DNA from: Lichtheimia corymbifera B2541
Lineage: Eukaryota; Mucoromycota; Mucoromycetes; Mucorales; Lichtheimiaceae
Assembly (NCBI GenBank): GCA_000697475.1
Contig: JNEU01001087.1
Span: 31,277 to 95,276 of the forward strand
DNA: 64,000 nt
Direction: 5' to 3'
A program made the translations under genes and the position numbers. How positions within the stretch are numbered: position 1 is the stretch's first letter; each line of letters begins with the position of its first letter. This document shows positions 34,062 through 46,619 of the stretch, piece after piece. Below the pieces are notes generated by a model. It made no database searches. It saw only the letters and a program-made list of their open reading frames with translations, and was not told the origin of the DNA.

Positions 34062-35076
34062 ATGCAGGACGAGCATTGGGATATGGTACCAAAGGTAAGA
34101 GGGCACCCATACACCTACCCAAACGTTTGACAGTATCAACTCGTACTATTGACAGCCCCGCGTCTCATGCTCAAGCCCGTTAAGATCTTCTGAACACTAC
34201 AGCCGAGCCAAGTTTGTTGAAGAATTCCAACTTGCACGCGAACAAGTATCTCGTTTCCGCAACAAGATGCATGGTCTAGCAAAACAAATTGATGGCATTG
34301 AAGCTGATATCGTAAGTATCCAAAAAGAAAACAATTGCAGTGGGATGATAAACATGATGGTTGACTTTTTGCATCTATTATTATTGTTGTCATGAAGCGT
34401 TTGTCGGGTGATCGAGTGAGTAAGTAGTAGTAGATAGTATTATACAACGCCATTCACACCACGTTGACTCCTTAAACCTTTTTTCCCTAAAATAGTCGAG
34501 ATTGAGCAGGACTTGACTCGGACCCAAGAGACCAATATCAATCTACAAATACGTTTGGAGAATGCCGTAACACGACAAAGAGAATCAGATGGTCATGCTA
34601 CACGTGCTATTCGGGATTTACATTCTGATTTAGCAATGGTATGTATGCATAAGGGCGTGTGCGTGTGTGTAACCTATGTATGGCTTACATTGTAAAAGTA
34701 GATGGCTTACGCTAATAATCAGCTACAAGATCGTTTGGCCAACCTCGCCGACTCTCAAAAGAATCAAACAGGAAATGCTAGTGCCACGGTGGATAAAATG
34801 TTAGAATACGTTAAAATGTTGGAGGAAGCCCAGAATTCAATCCATCTTTTGAAACAAAAACCAGCCACCGTCAGCAATAGTAAAATGCTACAAGAACCAC
34901 TGACATCCTGCATGGTGACAAGTATCCCGGTGGAGCTCACTGACATATACCGACATCGTATTATCCGCAAACGCACATCATTGCACGGGATCAGCTCATC
35001 CTATGGCAACAACAAACAAGGTTTATCATCCTCGAACCATCATAAACAAGAAGGACTAAGGATTTTACTTGATTGA
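34062..35076 (+). CDS. Coiled-coil protein of unknown function
   Basis: Four exons. MQDEHWDMVPK splices to PRVSCSSPLRSSEHYSRAKF and then a long coiled coil (VEEFQLAREQVSRFRNKMHG; LTRTQETNINLQIRLENAVT; NQLQDRLANLADSQKNQ; KMLEYVKMLEEAQNSIHLLK). The last 80 residues are Ser/Lys-rich and disordered, ending LRILLD. Heptad-like spacing of Leu/Ile is clear; no catalytic motif is seen and no family is recognised. Introns are 60-190 nt, with GTAAGT/GTATGT donors. Start chosen as the only ATG giving an open frame into the first coil. Confidence 0.65.
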
Positions 35077-35526
35077 GAGTACCAATAAAACAAGCGTCTA
35101 TACCTTGCCTTTAGCATGACTCTATCGTTGTAGTAATCGACCGTCGTACATGCATACAACATAGTAATAAGAGCTTCCCGCTTTCAGCTTTATTATGAAT
35201 ATATTATCAGGCATCTATTTTCCTATCGCACTAGATGTTCGTACCCTCTTTTAAACCTATCATTTGTGTATAATGAAGCTGACAAAGGGTGGGTGATTCG
35301 GAGCAGGAGAACTCTCACGTGATGTGACTTGACCCAGGTAGCTTGCAAAACAACGCAGCCAGAGTTGCGGGTTGTTGGTCCTTTTTCCTCAGAGACAAGA
35401 GGCCCCTTCCCCCCAAAGTAGACGATTCGAACGCACAGCAGTCCCCATCTGATACCAAGGCTTGCGTTTCAGTCGATAGTCTTTCATCAGAGTACACCAT
35501 CTTGTAGCAGCATCGACCCCAAAGTC
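35077..35526. other. Intergenic, 450 bp
   Basis: 3' flank of the coiled-coil gene and 5' flank of the polyQ protein gene. No gene supported. Confidence 0.35.
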
Positions 35527-37383
35527 ATGTCTCACGGCGGACGTGCATTTCAAGCCCATGGCTACTCGGCCATTTCACCTGACACGATGCGGGCTCATCG
35601 ACAGACACTACTAAGTCAACAGCAGCATCAGCAACAGCAACAGCAACAACAGCAGCAACAAGCATTTGCCCAACATCAAGCAGCAGCAGCAGCCATGGCA
35701 GTGACGAGTGCTGCTACACCGACCACGACAACGTATAGTCACCATCCGTCGAATGGCAGTAATCATCCTGCAGCAGCAGCGGCAGTGGTGGCTGCAGGCG
35801 TGGCAGGAGGTGGACCTGGACCCGGCAATAGCAGTGGAGCGGATGCACGACGTAGTATGATGGCTGTGGCAGCTGGACCGGATTCGGGTTATTGTGAGAG
35901 TTGCCATACGGTGCGTGCACTTTCTTTCTTTTACGACGAGCGAGCTGCAAAGTACAACAACATTTGTTGTTTTTGTCGTCCATCTCCATTACAAAAACGC
36001 AAACAACGCTATGAAGTGTTTGAAGAGCATGAACGAGCCCTTAAACAAGCACGGTATTCGCAGCAACCCCATCAACATACACACGCGCATCATCCGTCTC
36101 AACACGCTCAACAACAACAACCACCTCCACAAGCACATCAGACGCCTTCACCAGCCCATCATCATCACCATCATCACTCTCATCACCAAACTCAACAGGC
36201 TACACAACATTTGATTCCACCTCCACCACCTTCACAACAACAACAACAACAAGCAGCAGCAGCAGCAGCTCAATCAGCAGCAGCCGCAGCTGCAACAACG
36301 CGTGGTCCTTTTATGCAACAGGCAACGATGCACGATCCACCCATCCAAGTCAAAGCATCACCACCTAATAAGCCTCAAATGTTCTCGGCTTCACCTTCGC
36401 CACTGCGTGGTCAATCTCAGTTACAACCTCATGTACAAGCTATGCAACCATCACCCATGATGCCATTACCTCTACCTGTTCCTCAGCAACTACAAATGCA
36501 TATCCAGCAAAGCTTCTCACATCAACATGATCCACAACAACAACAACAACAACAACAACAGCCACCTCCTTCACACCATCATCAGCAACATCCTCCCCCT
36601 CCTCCTACACAACATCATCCTCAACAAAGACCGGTGCGTTCTACTCCTGATATTGGTTCTACTATGGCTGCTGCTGCAGCTGTCGTGGCAGCATCTGCAG
36701 GTCAACCACAACCTACCATGCCAATCAAAGCTGGAACTGGATCTACTTCATCACCTCGGATTGATCGTACTACGACAGGTAGTGGAGCAGGAACATCATC
36801 ATCAGGTGGAGCAGGATCAAGTGGAGGAGGCACTCGTCCTGAAGTATTGTCATTGGAGGCTTTTGTACATGCTCTCGAACAAGAAAGCGAATTTGATCGT
36901 AAAGTATATGATGTGGATATTACACCCTTGATTCTTCGATTGGGAGAAGGAGCCGGATTTTCACAACTTGGTCGTGGTGTATGTGAACACGTTTTGAATG
37001 GAACAAAATTCAATTTTAGGTAAGTTTTCAAATTGCTTGAAGATAAGAGGGGAAAAAAGACTGATGGGAGAATGGTTTTTCTTTATTCTAGTTTAAAAGA
37101 TCAACGTCGATCGATCAAGACACCGGATACTTTATCAACCCTTCGTTACTATTGTTCACAACGTGCTGATACTGCCAAACCAAGAAAGGCCAATGATCAT
37201 CCCAAGGCTACCAATCGTTATGACTGTGCTGGTGCATTAACAATCATCATTGATTTGATCAAAAAGACGGCTCACGTGACCTTAATACACAAGCACCCAC
37301 ATCCACCCTTCATTCCACACCACAACCACCACCATCATCATTACGGTCAGTCACACCATCAGAATCAGCAACAGAGGCTTCAA

Positions 37384-37418
<35 letters not shown>

Positions 37419-37686
37419 ACAACAACGTGTCATGCGGCAAAGGCAAGCCAAGCAAATTGAAAAGCAGTTTGAAGGATTGCGACAACGGGTGGCAGACTTT
37501 GGAAAGTTAATTGAGTCCCAGCAATCTCTCAACAATCGTGAATTTGTCCAAGTAGCTTTGGAAGCTTTCTCTGGAGCAGAAGAGATGCTTAATGCATGTC
37601 GGGAGGCTGACCGTGCCACTGCCGCTGCTATCAACCATCCTCAGAACAAGTATACCATCCACTACAACAAAAAGGGTGATTTATAG
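35527..37686 (+). CDS. Large polyQ/His-rich nuclear-type protein with a CxxC cluster and a FAR1-like C2H2 finger
   Basis: Two exons; the single intron is about 37020-37091 (GTAAGT donor). Long Gln, His, Ala and Pro tracts make up most of the protein. Two ordered islands stand out. Residues about 120-155 carry YCESCHTVRALSFFYDERAA and NICCFCR, a four-Cys cluster. The C-terminal region contains VYDVDITPLILRLGEG and then YYCSQRADTAKPRK, NRYDCAGALTIIID and VTLIHKHPH, spaced C-x23-C-x20-H-x-H, much like the WRKY-GCM1 finger of FAR1/MULE-type DNA-binding proteins. A coiled coil (RQRQAKQIEKQFEGLRQRVA) ends the protein. A transcription regulator is a reasonable inference; no named orthologue is recognised. 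Confidence 0.75.
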
Positions 37687-38335
37687 TGCTATTTCTCTCT
37701 TACTATTACCTATTGGTTGCCTGATATGATCTCGTTTTATCTCTCTCTTACTCTTTTCTCCCCTGTGCATGCAGCTCTTTACTGTAAATACACACACACA
37801 TACTTTTTTTTATTGAACTTGCTGAATATCTTGGGCAGAGCATCGTGATTTGTGTTTTTATTCCATAAATGATAATCCGTCATGTATACGTGCCTTTCAA
37901 TTAAATCACAATAACACTTTTTTGACAAGTGACCATACTACCTGCACCAAGTCCTTAGCTCCATCCACCTATAATATAGGATGCGAATACACGTTCTGAC
38001 CTTTGCGGCTTATAACATTATACCTTTGAATGATTGATGGATTATAAAACGATGTCAATAGTGGGTTCAGTTGACTTTTGATCTATACGTACGAGGATCG
38101 CCCATTCAAGCTTAAGAGTACCCCAGGTTCCAGATGTCATAGTCGTAGTGTGTTTTATGTTTGGATTCCGCTGACTACGGAGAATTTCGCGGTACTTCCG
38201 GAAAGATTCCCATATGGGAAAAAAGGGCACAGATGATGTATTCCGCTCCATCCTATAAAGAAAAACGCGGTGTACGTGAGGATAATGAGCTTTTTCTTTC
38301 TCTCTTTCACTTTCCTTTTCCTTTGTATATATACA
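37687..38335. other. Intergenic, 650 bp
   Basis: 3' flank of the polyQ gene (a CA-repeat near 37790) and the promoter of the SDR gene, with TATATATACA just before the SDR start. No gene supported. Confidence 0.4.
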
Positions 38336-39247
38336 ATGGCTTCCGTACTTCCAGAATTCTCACTCAAGGGTAAAAAGGCGATTGTTACTGGTGGTGCTCG
38401 GTAGGAAAATAACAACGCCAATTCGACGACAAAGAAAGACTTATAACGTGTAATGATCTCAGAGGTATTGGCCTTGAGCTTTGCCGTGCACTTGCACAGT
38501 CAGGTGCAGATGTGGCACTCATGTACGTATCCAGCGACTCCACCCACGACACAGCTGCTGAGATTGCAAAGGAGTATGGTGTTACATGCAAGGCATACAA
38601 AGCGGACGTTCGAGATGCTGCAGCAGTACAATCGGCCATTGATACCATCCACAAGGATTTTGGTCGAATTGATGTTTTTGTTGCCAATGCTGGTATTTCC
38701 ATCAACGGTGCTGCAGAAACCTTTGATTTGAACGACTGGCACAAACTTTTTGACGTGAATGTCCACGGCGTCTTTTACGGTATTCAAGCAGCTGGCAAGT
38801 ACATGCTCGAACAACAAAGCGGAAGCATCATTATCGTTTCATCCGTATCGGCTCATTTGGTGAACCAACCACAACCTCAATGTGGGGTAAGTCAAAATGG
38901 CAGCATTATTTTGGTAAAAGGAGATTGTTGACATGGCATTATGTGTTACATAGTATAATTGTACCAAGGCAGCTGTATCCATGATGGCCAAATGTCTTGC
39001 TTATGAATGGGCACAACGCGGAATCCGAGTCAATGCACTTTGCCCTGGCTATATGAGAACGGATATGATTGAACAATTGATTGACGCAAAACCTGATCTT
39101 GCTGGTGCATGGACTGAGCTTGCCCCCATGAAGCGAATGGGATACCCTCGTGAACTCAAGGGCGCTTTAGTCTTTCTTGCCAGTGATGCAAGCAGTTATG
39201 TCACAGGCACTGATCTCTTGGTTGACGGTGGTTACTCTGCCATGTAA
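38336..39247 (+). CDS. Short-chain dehydrogenase/reductase, sorbose/xylulose-reductase-like
   Basis: Three exons. The Rossmann motif TGGARGIG is split by the first intron (MASVLPEFSLKGKKAIVTGG). Also visible are NAGISINGAAE (NAG), the catalytic Ser in IIIVSSVSAHLVN, YNCTKAA (Y-x3-K) right after the second intron, and the NADP-SDR ending LASDASSYVTGTDLLVDGGY. About 265 aa, typical of classical SDRs. The best family match is the fungal NADP(H)-dependent polyol/sorbose reductase group (mannitol or arabinitol metabolism); the exact substrate cannot be told. It lies tail to tail with the GBD/FH3 gene, 25 bp apart. Confidence 0.9.
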
Positions 39248-39272
39248 ATATATACGTTTGTTTATTATTGTT

Positions 39273-40982
39273 TCATAACATGGGTTTACAACTATTATTG
39301 TTCTCGTGAGCTACATCATCTTCATCGGTCCATTGATCATCACCATCATCATCATCATCGTTATCATCGTCGTCGTTGGGGGTATGTGGTGAGCTTTGGT
39401 TATGGGAATGACGAGGGGTGATATCAGCCCATGGCTCGAGAAGTGGTTGGAGGTATCTGATATATGAAGCGTATAGGGTGGGATGTGGACATCTGTAAAG
39501 ACATTTTGCTACCTTGTCGAATCCTGAAACCATGATCTCAAGTCTCATCTTTTCTTGCTCATACTTGTCATATGTACCGCGGAAACATGTAGCTGGTGTT
39601 GTCACTAGGGTGCATATCAATCGCAAGTGGGAAATCTATTAATGATAGGAAGGGTATGAGACATTCTAGCATCAAGCAGCAGATGATCGCTTTTTCCTTA
39701 CCACATAATCCACCACACCTTCATCCACCATCACTGTTGGCTGTTGTTGCTGGTCTAATTGCTGATGTTGCTCATATGGGTTTCCAGAGCGTGTCTTCAA
39801 TTGCCTAAACGCGCTTTCAAAGTTGTAGTCGAGAACCTGAGCCAGATAGGTCATGGGCTCAATATGGCGGTCAACTGTAAGCTGCAACTCACGCATCCAG
39901 GCTGTGTAACGTGGACGTGATACACCTGGAGCTATGGTACGCATGACTGTTTCTGGATCTGCTTTGAGACGCATACGGAAAGGTTCTTTGGAGTCTGGTG
40001 ATTCGACTATATCGTGTGGACGATCAATCAAAAGCTGTCGAAGAGCATCATAGCCATGAACATAATGTGGTTGTGCTGTTTGGATTGTTGGCAGGGTGCA
40101 TAATAGGGCGAGTAGTTGTTGACGAGTAGCTAGCTGTAAGTTGTAGAGTGCTTTACGCTTGGGATCAGAGGGTCCGAATAAAAGATCACGGATATGCTCA
40201 AGAGGCTCAGTATGGGTCAACACTTGAGCAGTGCCCTTTGGCTCATGGGTCATGATCGTCTTGAAACACTTGCACAAATGCTGTAGCTGCTTGTCGTCAT
40301 GGCTTGTTCGTTTTGGCGCTTCTTTAAGTTGTCGTAGCAAGTCTGTTAATAACGCATAGCCGCCCTTGTCAAGGAATTCAGTTGTCCAACTTGCTGCTCC
40401 ATTACGTAAAAAGATACGCAGACTCATAAGCTCTCCTTCATCGATGCGTTGCACTTTCCGGCCCTGAAGTTGTCGGATCATTTGTTCCGGTGTCTTATTG
40501 GGTGCTTGTCCTCCACCATGGTGATGATGATGGGTATCGAAACGTCCAAACAGTATGTTGCTGCTACTGTTCTTCCCCCCTCGTAATGACAATGAAGATT
40601 GTAACATGGCACTCTTTTGTTCAGTTGTCAACTGTGTCAACGTGGGACGTACATTGGATGCTAATGCGATCTCTTGCTTTATCCAGATAGGTGTTATTAC
40701 CTAGCAACAATCAAATGCCACCAACCCCACTACCCCCCAAAATTTCCATCATTGTATCCTCACCATCAATTGGTCAAATGCTGCATCCACTTGTTCTTTG
40801 TTGGGCTCAGGTGATACATCTAGCCGCACTGTACGTAATGGTGGTGGTGAACTTGGGCTATCTCGGACAGGCGACGGATAAGAAAACACGGAATCCCCGT
40901 CCATGTCGTCTTGCATTTCACTAGGTTGCCGTGAGATGCTGAAGAAGCGAGACACGCGATTCAAAAGGCGTGGTGATGCCAT
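39273..40982 (-). CDS. Formin-type GBD/FH3 protein lacking FH1 and FH2
   Basis: Three exons. An N-terminus with Ser/Pro-rich phospho-type sequence leads to VDAAFDQLM spliced to VITPIWIKQEIALASNVRPT and LTQLTTEQKSAMLQSS, the formin GTPase-binding pattern. An armadillo-like FH3 region follows (LRIFLRNGAASWTTEFLDKG; LKEAPKRTSHDDKQLQHLCK; FKTIMTHEPKGTAQVL). The last exon, ISHLRLICTLVTTPATCFRG onward, ends in an acidic tail and a stop, only 25 bp before the SDR gene. There is no Pro-rich FH1 and no actin-nucleating FH2. About 480 aa. The domain calls are from the fold pattern; a Rho-GTPase-binding scaffold is an inference. Confidence 0.75.
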
Positions 40983-41160
40983 TACAAAACAAAGAAGAAA
41001 TAAAGAAAAAGGAAAAGAGTGAGAAAAATACGCAACATGTACTTTGCTGTGGTGGGCACCATGTTTATGTTGCATCCAAAAATGGAATATTTTATGCCCA
41101 AATCAGCTATTGGAGATGCTACAACTCTATGCAGAAAACCCGACCCCAGGAGAAGGATGA

Positions 41161-41673
41161 TCATGATGGCCTTGTTACTCTCTCCATCTTGTTAACACCA
41201 TGCTTATCATGTTGTTGCTCGTCGACTAGCGACAACGCAGGACACCATCCACGGTTAGGAATCGGTCGCAAATCTACTGTTTGTAAACGAAGATGACCCT
41301 CGTGATCAAAACGTCGGCAACTCTGCATAAATCCTTTGCCAGGCGATAACGAGGATTGTTGCTGTTCTATTTCATTATTCTCTTCAGGTTCATATTCATG
41401 GACTTTGGGTGGTTCAGTGGTAAAGCTGACTTTTCGTCGAGTCTTGGTACTGCTTCTAGCACCACCATGATTATTGTGTGTCATCTTTCTTGTTGGTGGA
41501 TGTGGGGGTAATGGTTTTTGCTGCTGCTGCTGCTGTTGTTGCTGATCGACTCGTGCTAGCCTTAGTGTCTCGCTGTAAAGTTTGGCCAAATCAATACGTC
41601 GTGTACGTCCATAGTAGCTGCTGGGCCATGCTGACAGGTCCGACTCATTTCTTCTTGTACTTGCTGCGAGCAT
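41161..41673 (-). CDS. Small basic protein with an RVxF-like PP1-docking motif
   Basis: Intronless, 170 codons from MLAASTRRNESDLSAWPSSY. Visible features: YYGRTRRIDLAKLYSETLRL, a Gln run of nine, a basic Thr/Arg patch RSSTKTRRKVSF that ends in KVSF followed by TTEPPKVHEYEPEENN, a pattern very like fungal PP1-regulatory segments (K-V-S-F ... P-x-V-x-x-Y), and a C-terminal region with RRFDHEGHLRLQTVDLRPIP. No family name is recognised. The upstream in-frame codons (to 41790) are hydrophobic and probably not translated. Confidence 0.6.
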   Translation of the reverse strand: MLAASTRRNESDLSAWPSSYYGRTRRIDLAKLYSETLRLARVDQQQQQQQQQKPLPPHPPTRKMTHNNHGGARSSTKTRRKVSFTTEPPKVHEYEPEENNEIEQQQSSLSPGKGFMQSCRRFDHEGHLRLQTVDLRPIPNRGWCPALSLVDEQQHDKHGVNKMERVTRPS

Positions 41674-43117
41674 AATGGATGTTATTGTAAAACACCCAAA
41701 CGTGCTCAAAATATTGAAAGTGAAAACGAAAAAAAAGAGAAGATGAATAAAGAAAAAGGAGAAGCACTCTATCTCTAATGGTATGTGCACGAACTCTGGA
41801 ATGCCAGCAGCTCCTTAAAAAACAATCTTCAGGCCCATATCATTCTCTTTTCTTTCAAGTAGTGTGTACGAATGAAATTGCCGGATGAGCAACCCCGTGT
41901 AACCCTAGAATTGTGCTTTATCTCCCTCTTCAGGTCATTACATCTCCTCCTCCCTTTGGTCGGTCCTTAATATCCTCCATGTCAAAGATAGGTTCAAGCA
42001 TTGGGTATACCTTGATATTACAGGCAAGCATCTTTCATTTTTTGTCGTTAGTTCAAAAGGTGATTTATTTAGTTCTATCTCAAGTGAAGGGTCACGTGCA
42101 CAGCATAACTTTTATATTGGATGCTTCCGCATAATAAAGACACTTTATACTTGCAGTAATGGTCGACAAAGTTTAATGTTGGATTGGAAAAGCGTTGTTA
42201 GCACTAGTAAAGCCCCAGGAACCCTCATATGCAAGTCGGAGATTTCAACGAGGTTTCATCCTTGTGGGATCATGCTTTGATGTATTCCATTTTTGTCAGG
42301 GTATCTACCCCACCTAATCATTACAAGAATTACTCCCATACTAAGCTTTGTCTAGTATAAAAGTGCTTGAACATATGCCGCTATTCGCATATAATGGTTG
42401 TAATCAGTATTATATAAGCTTGGATGACACTGCAGTGGTGGATGATCAAAACTTCTACTATCTACGGCTGTGCTGGGTAGGGTTGTTCACTTGAAGTCTC
42501 CATGGCTGTATTATTGCCAAGATACTGTATCTATCATTTAGGGGATACCTAGGCTCACGAAAAATATCCTTAATCATTTTTCATCATTAAGACGATCAGG
42601 TCTCTGATGACAAGCAATGAGCAACGAAATATCATTATTCGTTAGTATGACATGCATTAACTAGTATTGATCCAGTAACCCAGGAATGCCTAAGATCATG
42701 CGTGAATTTTTGCCGAATCAGAAGGTTAGAAGCTCTGATGACTGGTGACATTGAATCATCTTCACCGTGCTCTTGTTCAAAAAGCTGTTAGTGATGGCAC
42801 ATTTCCCTAATCGCTTGTTGTTGGCATATTGCCAGGCTTGTTTGATCAGCCATAAGAACGCTGCAATAATCGGGGCATGAAGAATATTGTTCTACTACTG
42901 TTTATTGTGTGCGACTGAATAATGGTTGCTATTGCTCTTTCTGATGGTTTAGGATATCTGTTAAAGCTATTATCTCTATTTCATGCATGAAACTAAGTTC
43001 CTGATACAAATAAACACAAGCCAAGTAGGAGAGGCAAATTTATTGGCTGTCGGTGTAGTGCATACGTGGTACTCAGCATTAGGCGACCTCTTTGGAGCCT
43101 GCTTCTCTTTTTTGCTC
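41674..43117. other. 1.4 kb without a gene
   Basis: AT-rich, with frequent stops in all frames. No repeat, transposase fragment or RNA gene was recognised. The right end is the PIG-S promoter. Confidence 0.45.
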
Positions 43118-45153
43118 ATGAGCACGCGTTTGGTGATCGTTGCTTTCTGGGCCTTCATCCTTGTCGGTCTACCGTTTTGGTGGAAAACTACAGAAGTCTA
43201 TAGAGCAAACCTTCCTCTAAACGAAATAAAAGCTTGGCAAGAAGACCAAGTAAGTTTTTCCCTTCACGTTCAAACACCTCGCATATACAAACAGCTTCAT
43301 ATAGACACCTCGCCTTGAACTTCCCATTACGTTCATTGTCCATTCAGCCATCGATGTCACTCGTTCTTTACAAGATCGGCTATCAGAGAAAACGCAAATA
43401 ATAGCATCCTGTGCAATATTCCCTGTGCAGGTCAAGTGGCAATATTGGACAGAGGAAAAAGGTAGCTGACAGGGTCGAGCCTATTGAATATGCTGCTCAT
43501 ACCGTATCCTAGATGACAATGTAGAGGAATTACTGGCGAGACACAACGACATGTCTTTTGGTCATTATCACATTTATGCATCTTCATCGCCATCATCATC
43601 CTCAGCCGTACCTTGCAACATCACAGTAGGTAATGCACGCACAAGCCATGTACGAGTGGTAGACATGTCACAAGGTACCTGTATAAACATTGGCAACATC
43701 ATTCATAGCTCATAATGGTTATCGATGTTAGAAAGCATTGCCGAGGCTGTCATGAAACTCTTTGATTCAGCATTTGTCGAAGAATACAAGCAGCTAGATC
43801 AAATGGCATGTGGCACAAGAAATAGTGATAGCAAGGTATATACATATATCAAAGGTCCTTTCATGCGATTCCAATATTCTGATCATGCTCCCCTCTTACA
43901 GAATGACATGAGCAGTATGCGTTCATTCAAGTATTCTCCAAGATATCAGATTACCTTTAGCCTTATGAACAATGATCCGGAACATTTATTGGTGGATTGG
44001 GATATCCGTGAGGCAGTAAAAAGTAAGTTGAAACGTGTGAATGCTTGGGAAGAAACAGGAAACCTTATCGTCTTTTCTCTTTGTAGGTTATATGCATCCA
44101 TTGTTAAAAGAGATATCCATGGTGTCCAACTTTACGGTGGATTCCCAAATCCAAAATTATGCGTCGTTATCGATACCACCCTTTGAACGGGAGCGACCAG
44201 GGAAACCAAGCTATTATTATTATGAACAGGGACAGCTTTCACACTTTATTAATTCAGCCGATTGGAATCTTGGTAAGGTGCTCAGTGGGGGGTTTCACAG
44301 AGCTCAACTCACCAGCGCACATACAGCATCCACCATTTCATCCTATCCAACTGTCAACTTCATCCTTTATATACCATCTCCCACACAACGCCTCTGGATC
44401 CATGACGTTCACAGTAAGCGCTAATGCATCATTGTGTTTTGTTCCTTGTATTTACTTTTTTTTTTGTAGATCGACCTTTACCTGATAACGCCTTTTTGAT
44501 TCCTCGGTGGGGAGGTGTGTTAATCAAAAACTTGCCAAAAGCTCCAGATGGACATTACATATTGGACAAGCAAAAGCTACACTCTACCATGCGCATTTTT
44601 GTATCACAGCTTCGCAGCCTAATCGGAATACATGAGCACGACTCTTTAGAGGTAGGATCTTTTTGGTTGTGTTTGTATAATATCATTAAGCTAAGTAGTT
44701 TAGACATCCGACACAAGCATTACATATTTAACATCACCACACACGGGGATCACTTTATTGGAGAAGGATAACCTTATTCGGCGGTGCACAGTGGAAAACA
44801 TTGCTAATGCAGCCAAGACGTTGAATTCGCTTGCTCAACTCGTGACAGAGATTCCAAACATGGTTGTTCTGGAGGAAATCAATACGCAAGTACGACATTC
44901 TTTACGTGATCTGGAACTTGGACGTGAAGCCCTGAGGAATGCAGATTATGAGTCGGCTCTCAAGCATTCAATACGCGCTACCAAACTAGCTGAAGAAGCA
45001 TTTTTCAACCCTACCATGGTGTCCATGTTGTATTTCCCTGATGAACACAAGTATGCAATTTATATGCCGCTTTTTGTGCCGATATCTGTACCTTTAGTCA
45101 TGGCAGTATTAAAAGGATTAAAACGAAAAGAGCCAAAAAAGAAAACAGAATAA
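43118..45153 (+). CDS. PIGS: GPI transamidase subunit PIG-S/Gpi17
   Basis: Subunit of the ER GPI-transamidase that attaches GPI anchors to proteins. The N-terminal exon MSTRLVIVAFWAFILVGLPF then WWKTTEVYRANLPLNEI is the family signature: first membrane helix followed by the P-x-WWKTTEVYR-x-x-LP motif. Later exons include FFVDRPLPDNAFLIPRWGG and the C-terminal helix IYMPLFVPISVPLVMAVLKG. The C-terminus KRKEPKKKTE ends in KKTE, a dilysine KKxx ER-retrieval signal. At least six introns. Confidence 0.9.
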
Positions 45154-45253
45154 AAGGTTTTTATGGGACTGGTTTGCAATTGATAATAATAGTGATGCAT
45201 AATCAAAAAAAGAAACGATGAATGCATGTGTATTGGGTATGGTTGCTACAATT

Positions 45254-46619
45254 TCAGCCTTCTTCATTCAAGTGATGTGCGAGATGTTGATTTCCACCAA
45301 CAGAGGTTTCTTTGGTCACATGGCCTCCCGAGGAAGATTCGTCGTCGCTGAGAGAATGGGTGTCTTTGTGAGTCTCTTCCTTCCGAAATTCCTGTACACG
45401 TTGTGGCATAGTACAAAGGGAACTTTCACTGCGACTTGTATTCAATAAGGTATCTGGCATGCCATAATCTTCTGGATCGAGTACAGGTGTTTGAGGATGG
45501 TCAATAAGTGATACTGGTGGCAGCACAGTGAATATCTCTGTTGGCTCATCGGTCAATGTTGAATATGCACAGAAAGGATCCGGATTTTGTTGCATCATCT
45601 ACCTCTGACTGTAAGTAAAGGCCATTTTTTTTTCCCTTGACAAGAGCAAAAGCAATTACCTGTTCCAGCATTGGATCGCCTAGTCCTTTGTTTGCAATAC
45701 GTTCATGAATATCCACCTCTGCACGAACCACTGAAGCCACCTTTGATAGTGTCATGTAGTTTTGTCTACGCTCCACATCCACCATATGCCTGTGATATTC
45801 TGTTTTGATACGGTCCAATTCATCCACTTGGTGTGTTAACTCTTCTAGTGCCTTGCGGAATTGCTTAATGTCTTTTGGTTATGTTAACTTCCGCTATGTT
45901 GAGATCAATGTTACTGTCTACCTCGTTGTCCCTTGCGACCGTTCTTCATGTTCCTTGATTCTGTATCCCGAATTCTCTTGCTTATAATCTTCAATGCTGC
46001 ATTATAATTCTCCTGACTTTGCTATGAAAGAGGGTTGGTCGTTGCACACAATGAATGTTCCATTTGCTCTTGCTTACCTGTACAATCTTGCGATGATGAT
46101 CAATGCTCTCTCGTAATGGTTCTTCGAGTGTCTTTTGGAACATGTCCCCCTACATAATAGGTTGCTTAGTAGCTATCGAGTACAACATTGAACTGTTCTT
46201 ACAAATATCTGCTGATGATTCGATATCAGAAATTGAAGACCTGCTGCTGCTTGAAGGCCTTGACCAGCTTCTGCGACCGCCTTGCCTTTGGCCACACGTT
46301 CAAGTGCATAACCAAATCCTGCTGCTGCCCCTGATAATTGTTGCATTTGCTCTCGATACACTTTTGCTGCTTTCAATAGGTTCTCATACGAGTCGAGTGA
46401 AGCAGCGAGATCTTGTTTTGATAAATGAACACCGTTGTCGGGAGGGAGCGTTGCTGATCTGATCGACTGATTGTCGTCGGCAGTGTATTGAAAGCTGGAA
46501 GACGACATTACTGACATTGCCCTTCTTGCAAACATGTCGCTATCATCGGTGCTGTAAAAACTGTTGGGAGGTACCAGCGAATTGTCATAGTGTTTTTTTT
46601 CAGGTGAATGGTATGTCAT
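45254..46619 (-). CDS. IVY1: Ivy1-like I-BAR phospholipid-binding protein
   Basis: Vacuolar/endosomal I-BAR protein in yeast, binding phosphoinositides and Ypt7. The N-terminus is Ser/Thr-rich (MTYHSPEKKHYDNSLVPPNS). The BAR helix follows: LAASLDSYENLLKAAKVYRE, GAAAGFGYALERVAKGKAVA, AAGLQFLISNHQQI, then DELDRIKTEYHRHMVDVERR and KVASVVRAEVDIHERIANKG. The last intron ends in TCAGAGGTAG, restoring frame into MMQQNPDPFCAYSTLTDEP; the tail is disordered with a Ser-rich acidic patch. About 350 aa. Confidence 0.8.

Noticed and set aside
36527..36931. 134-codon frame with long Asn and Leu runs
   Set aside because: It is the polyQ gene read in another frame of the same CAA/CAG-type repeats.
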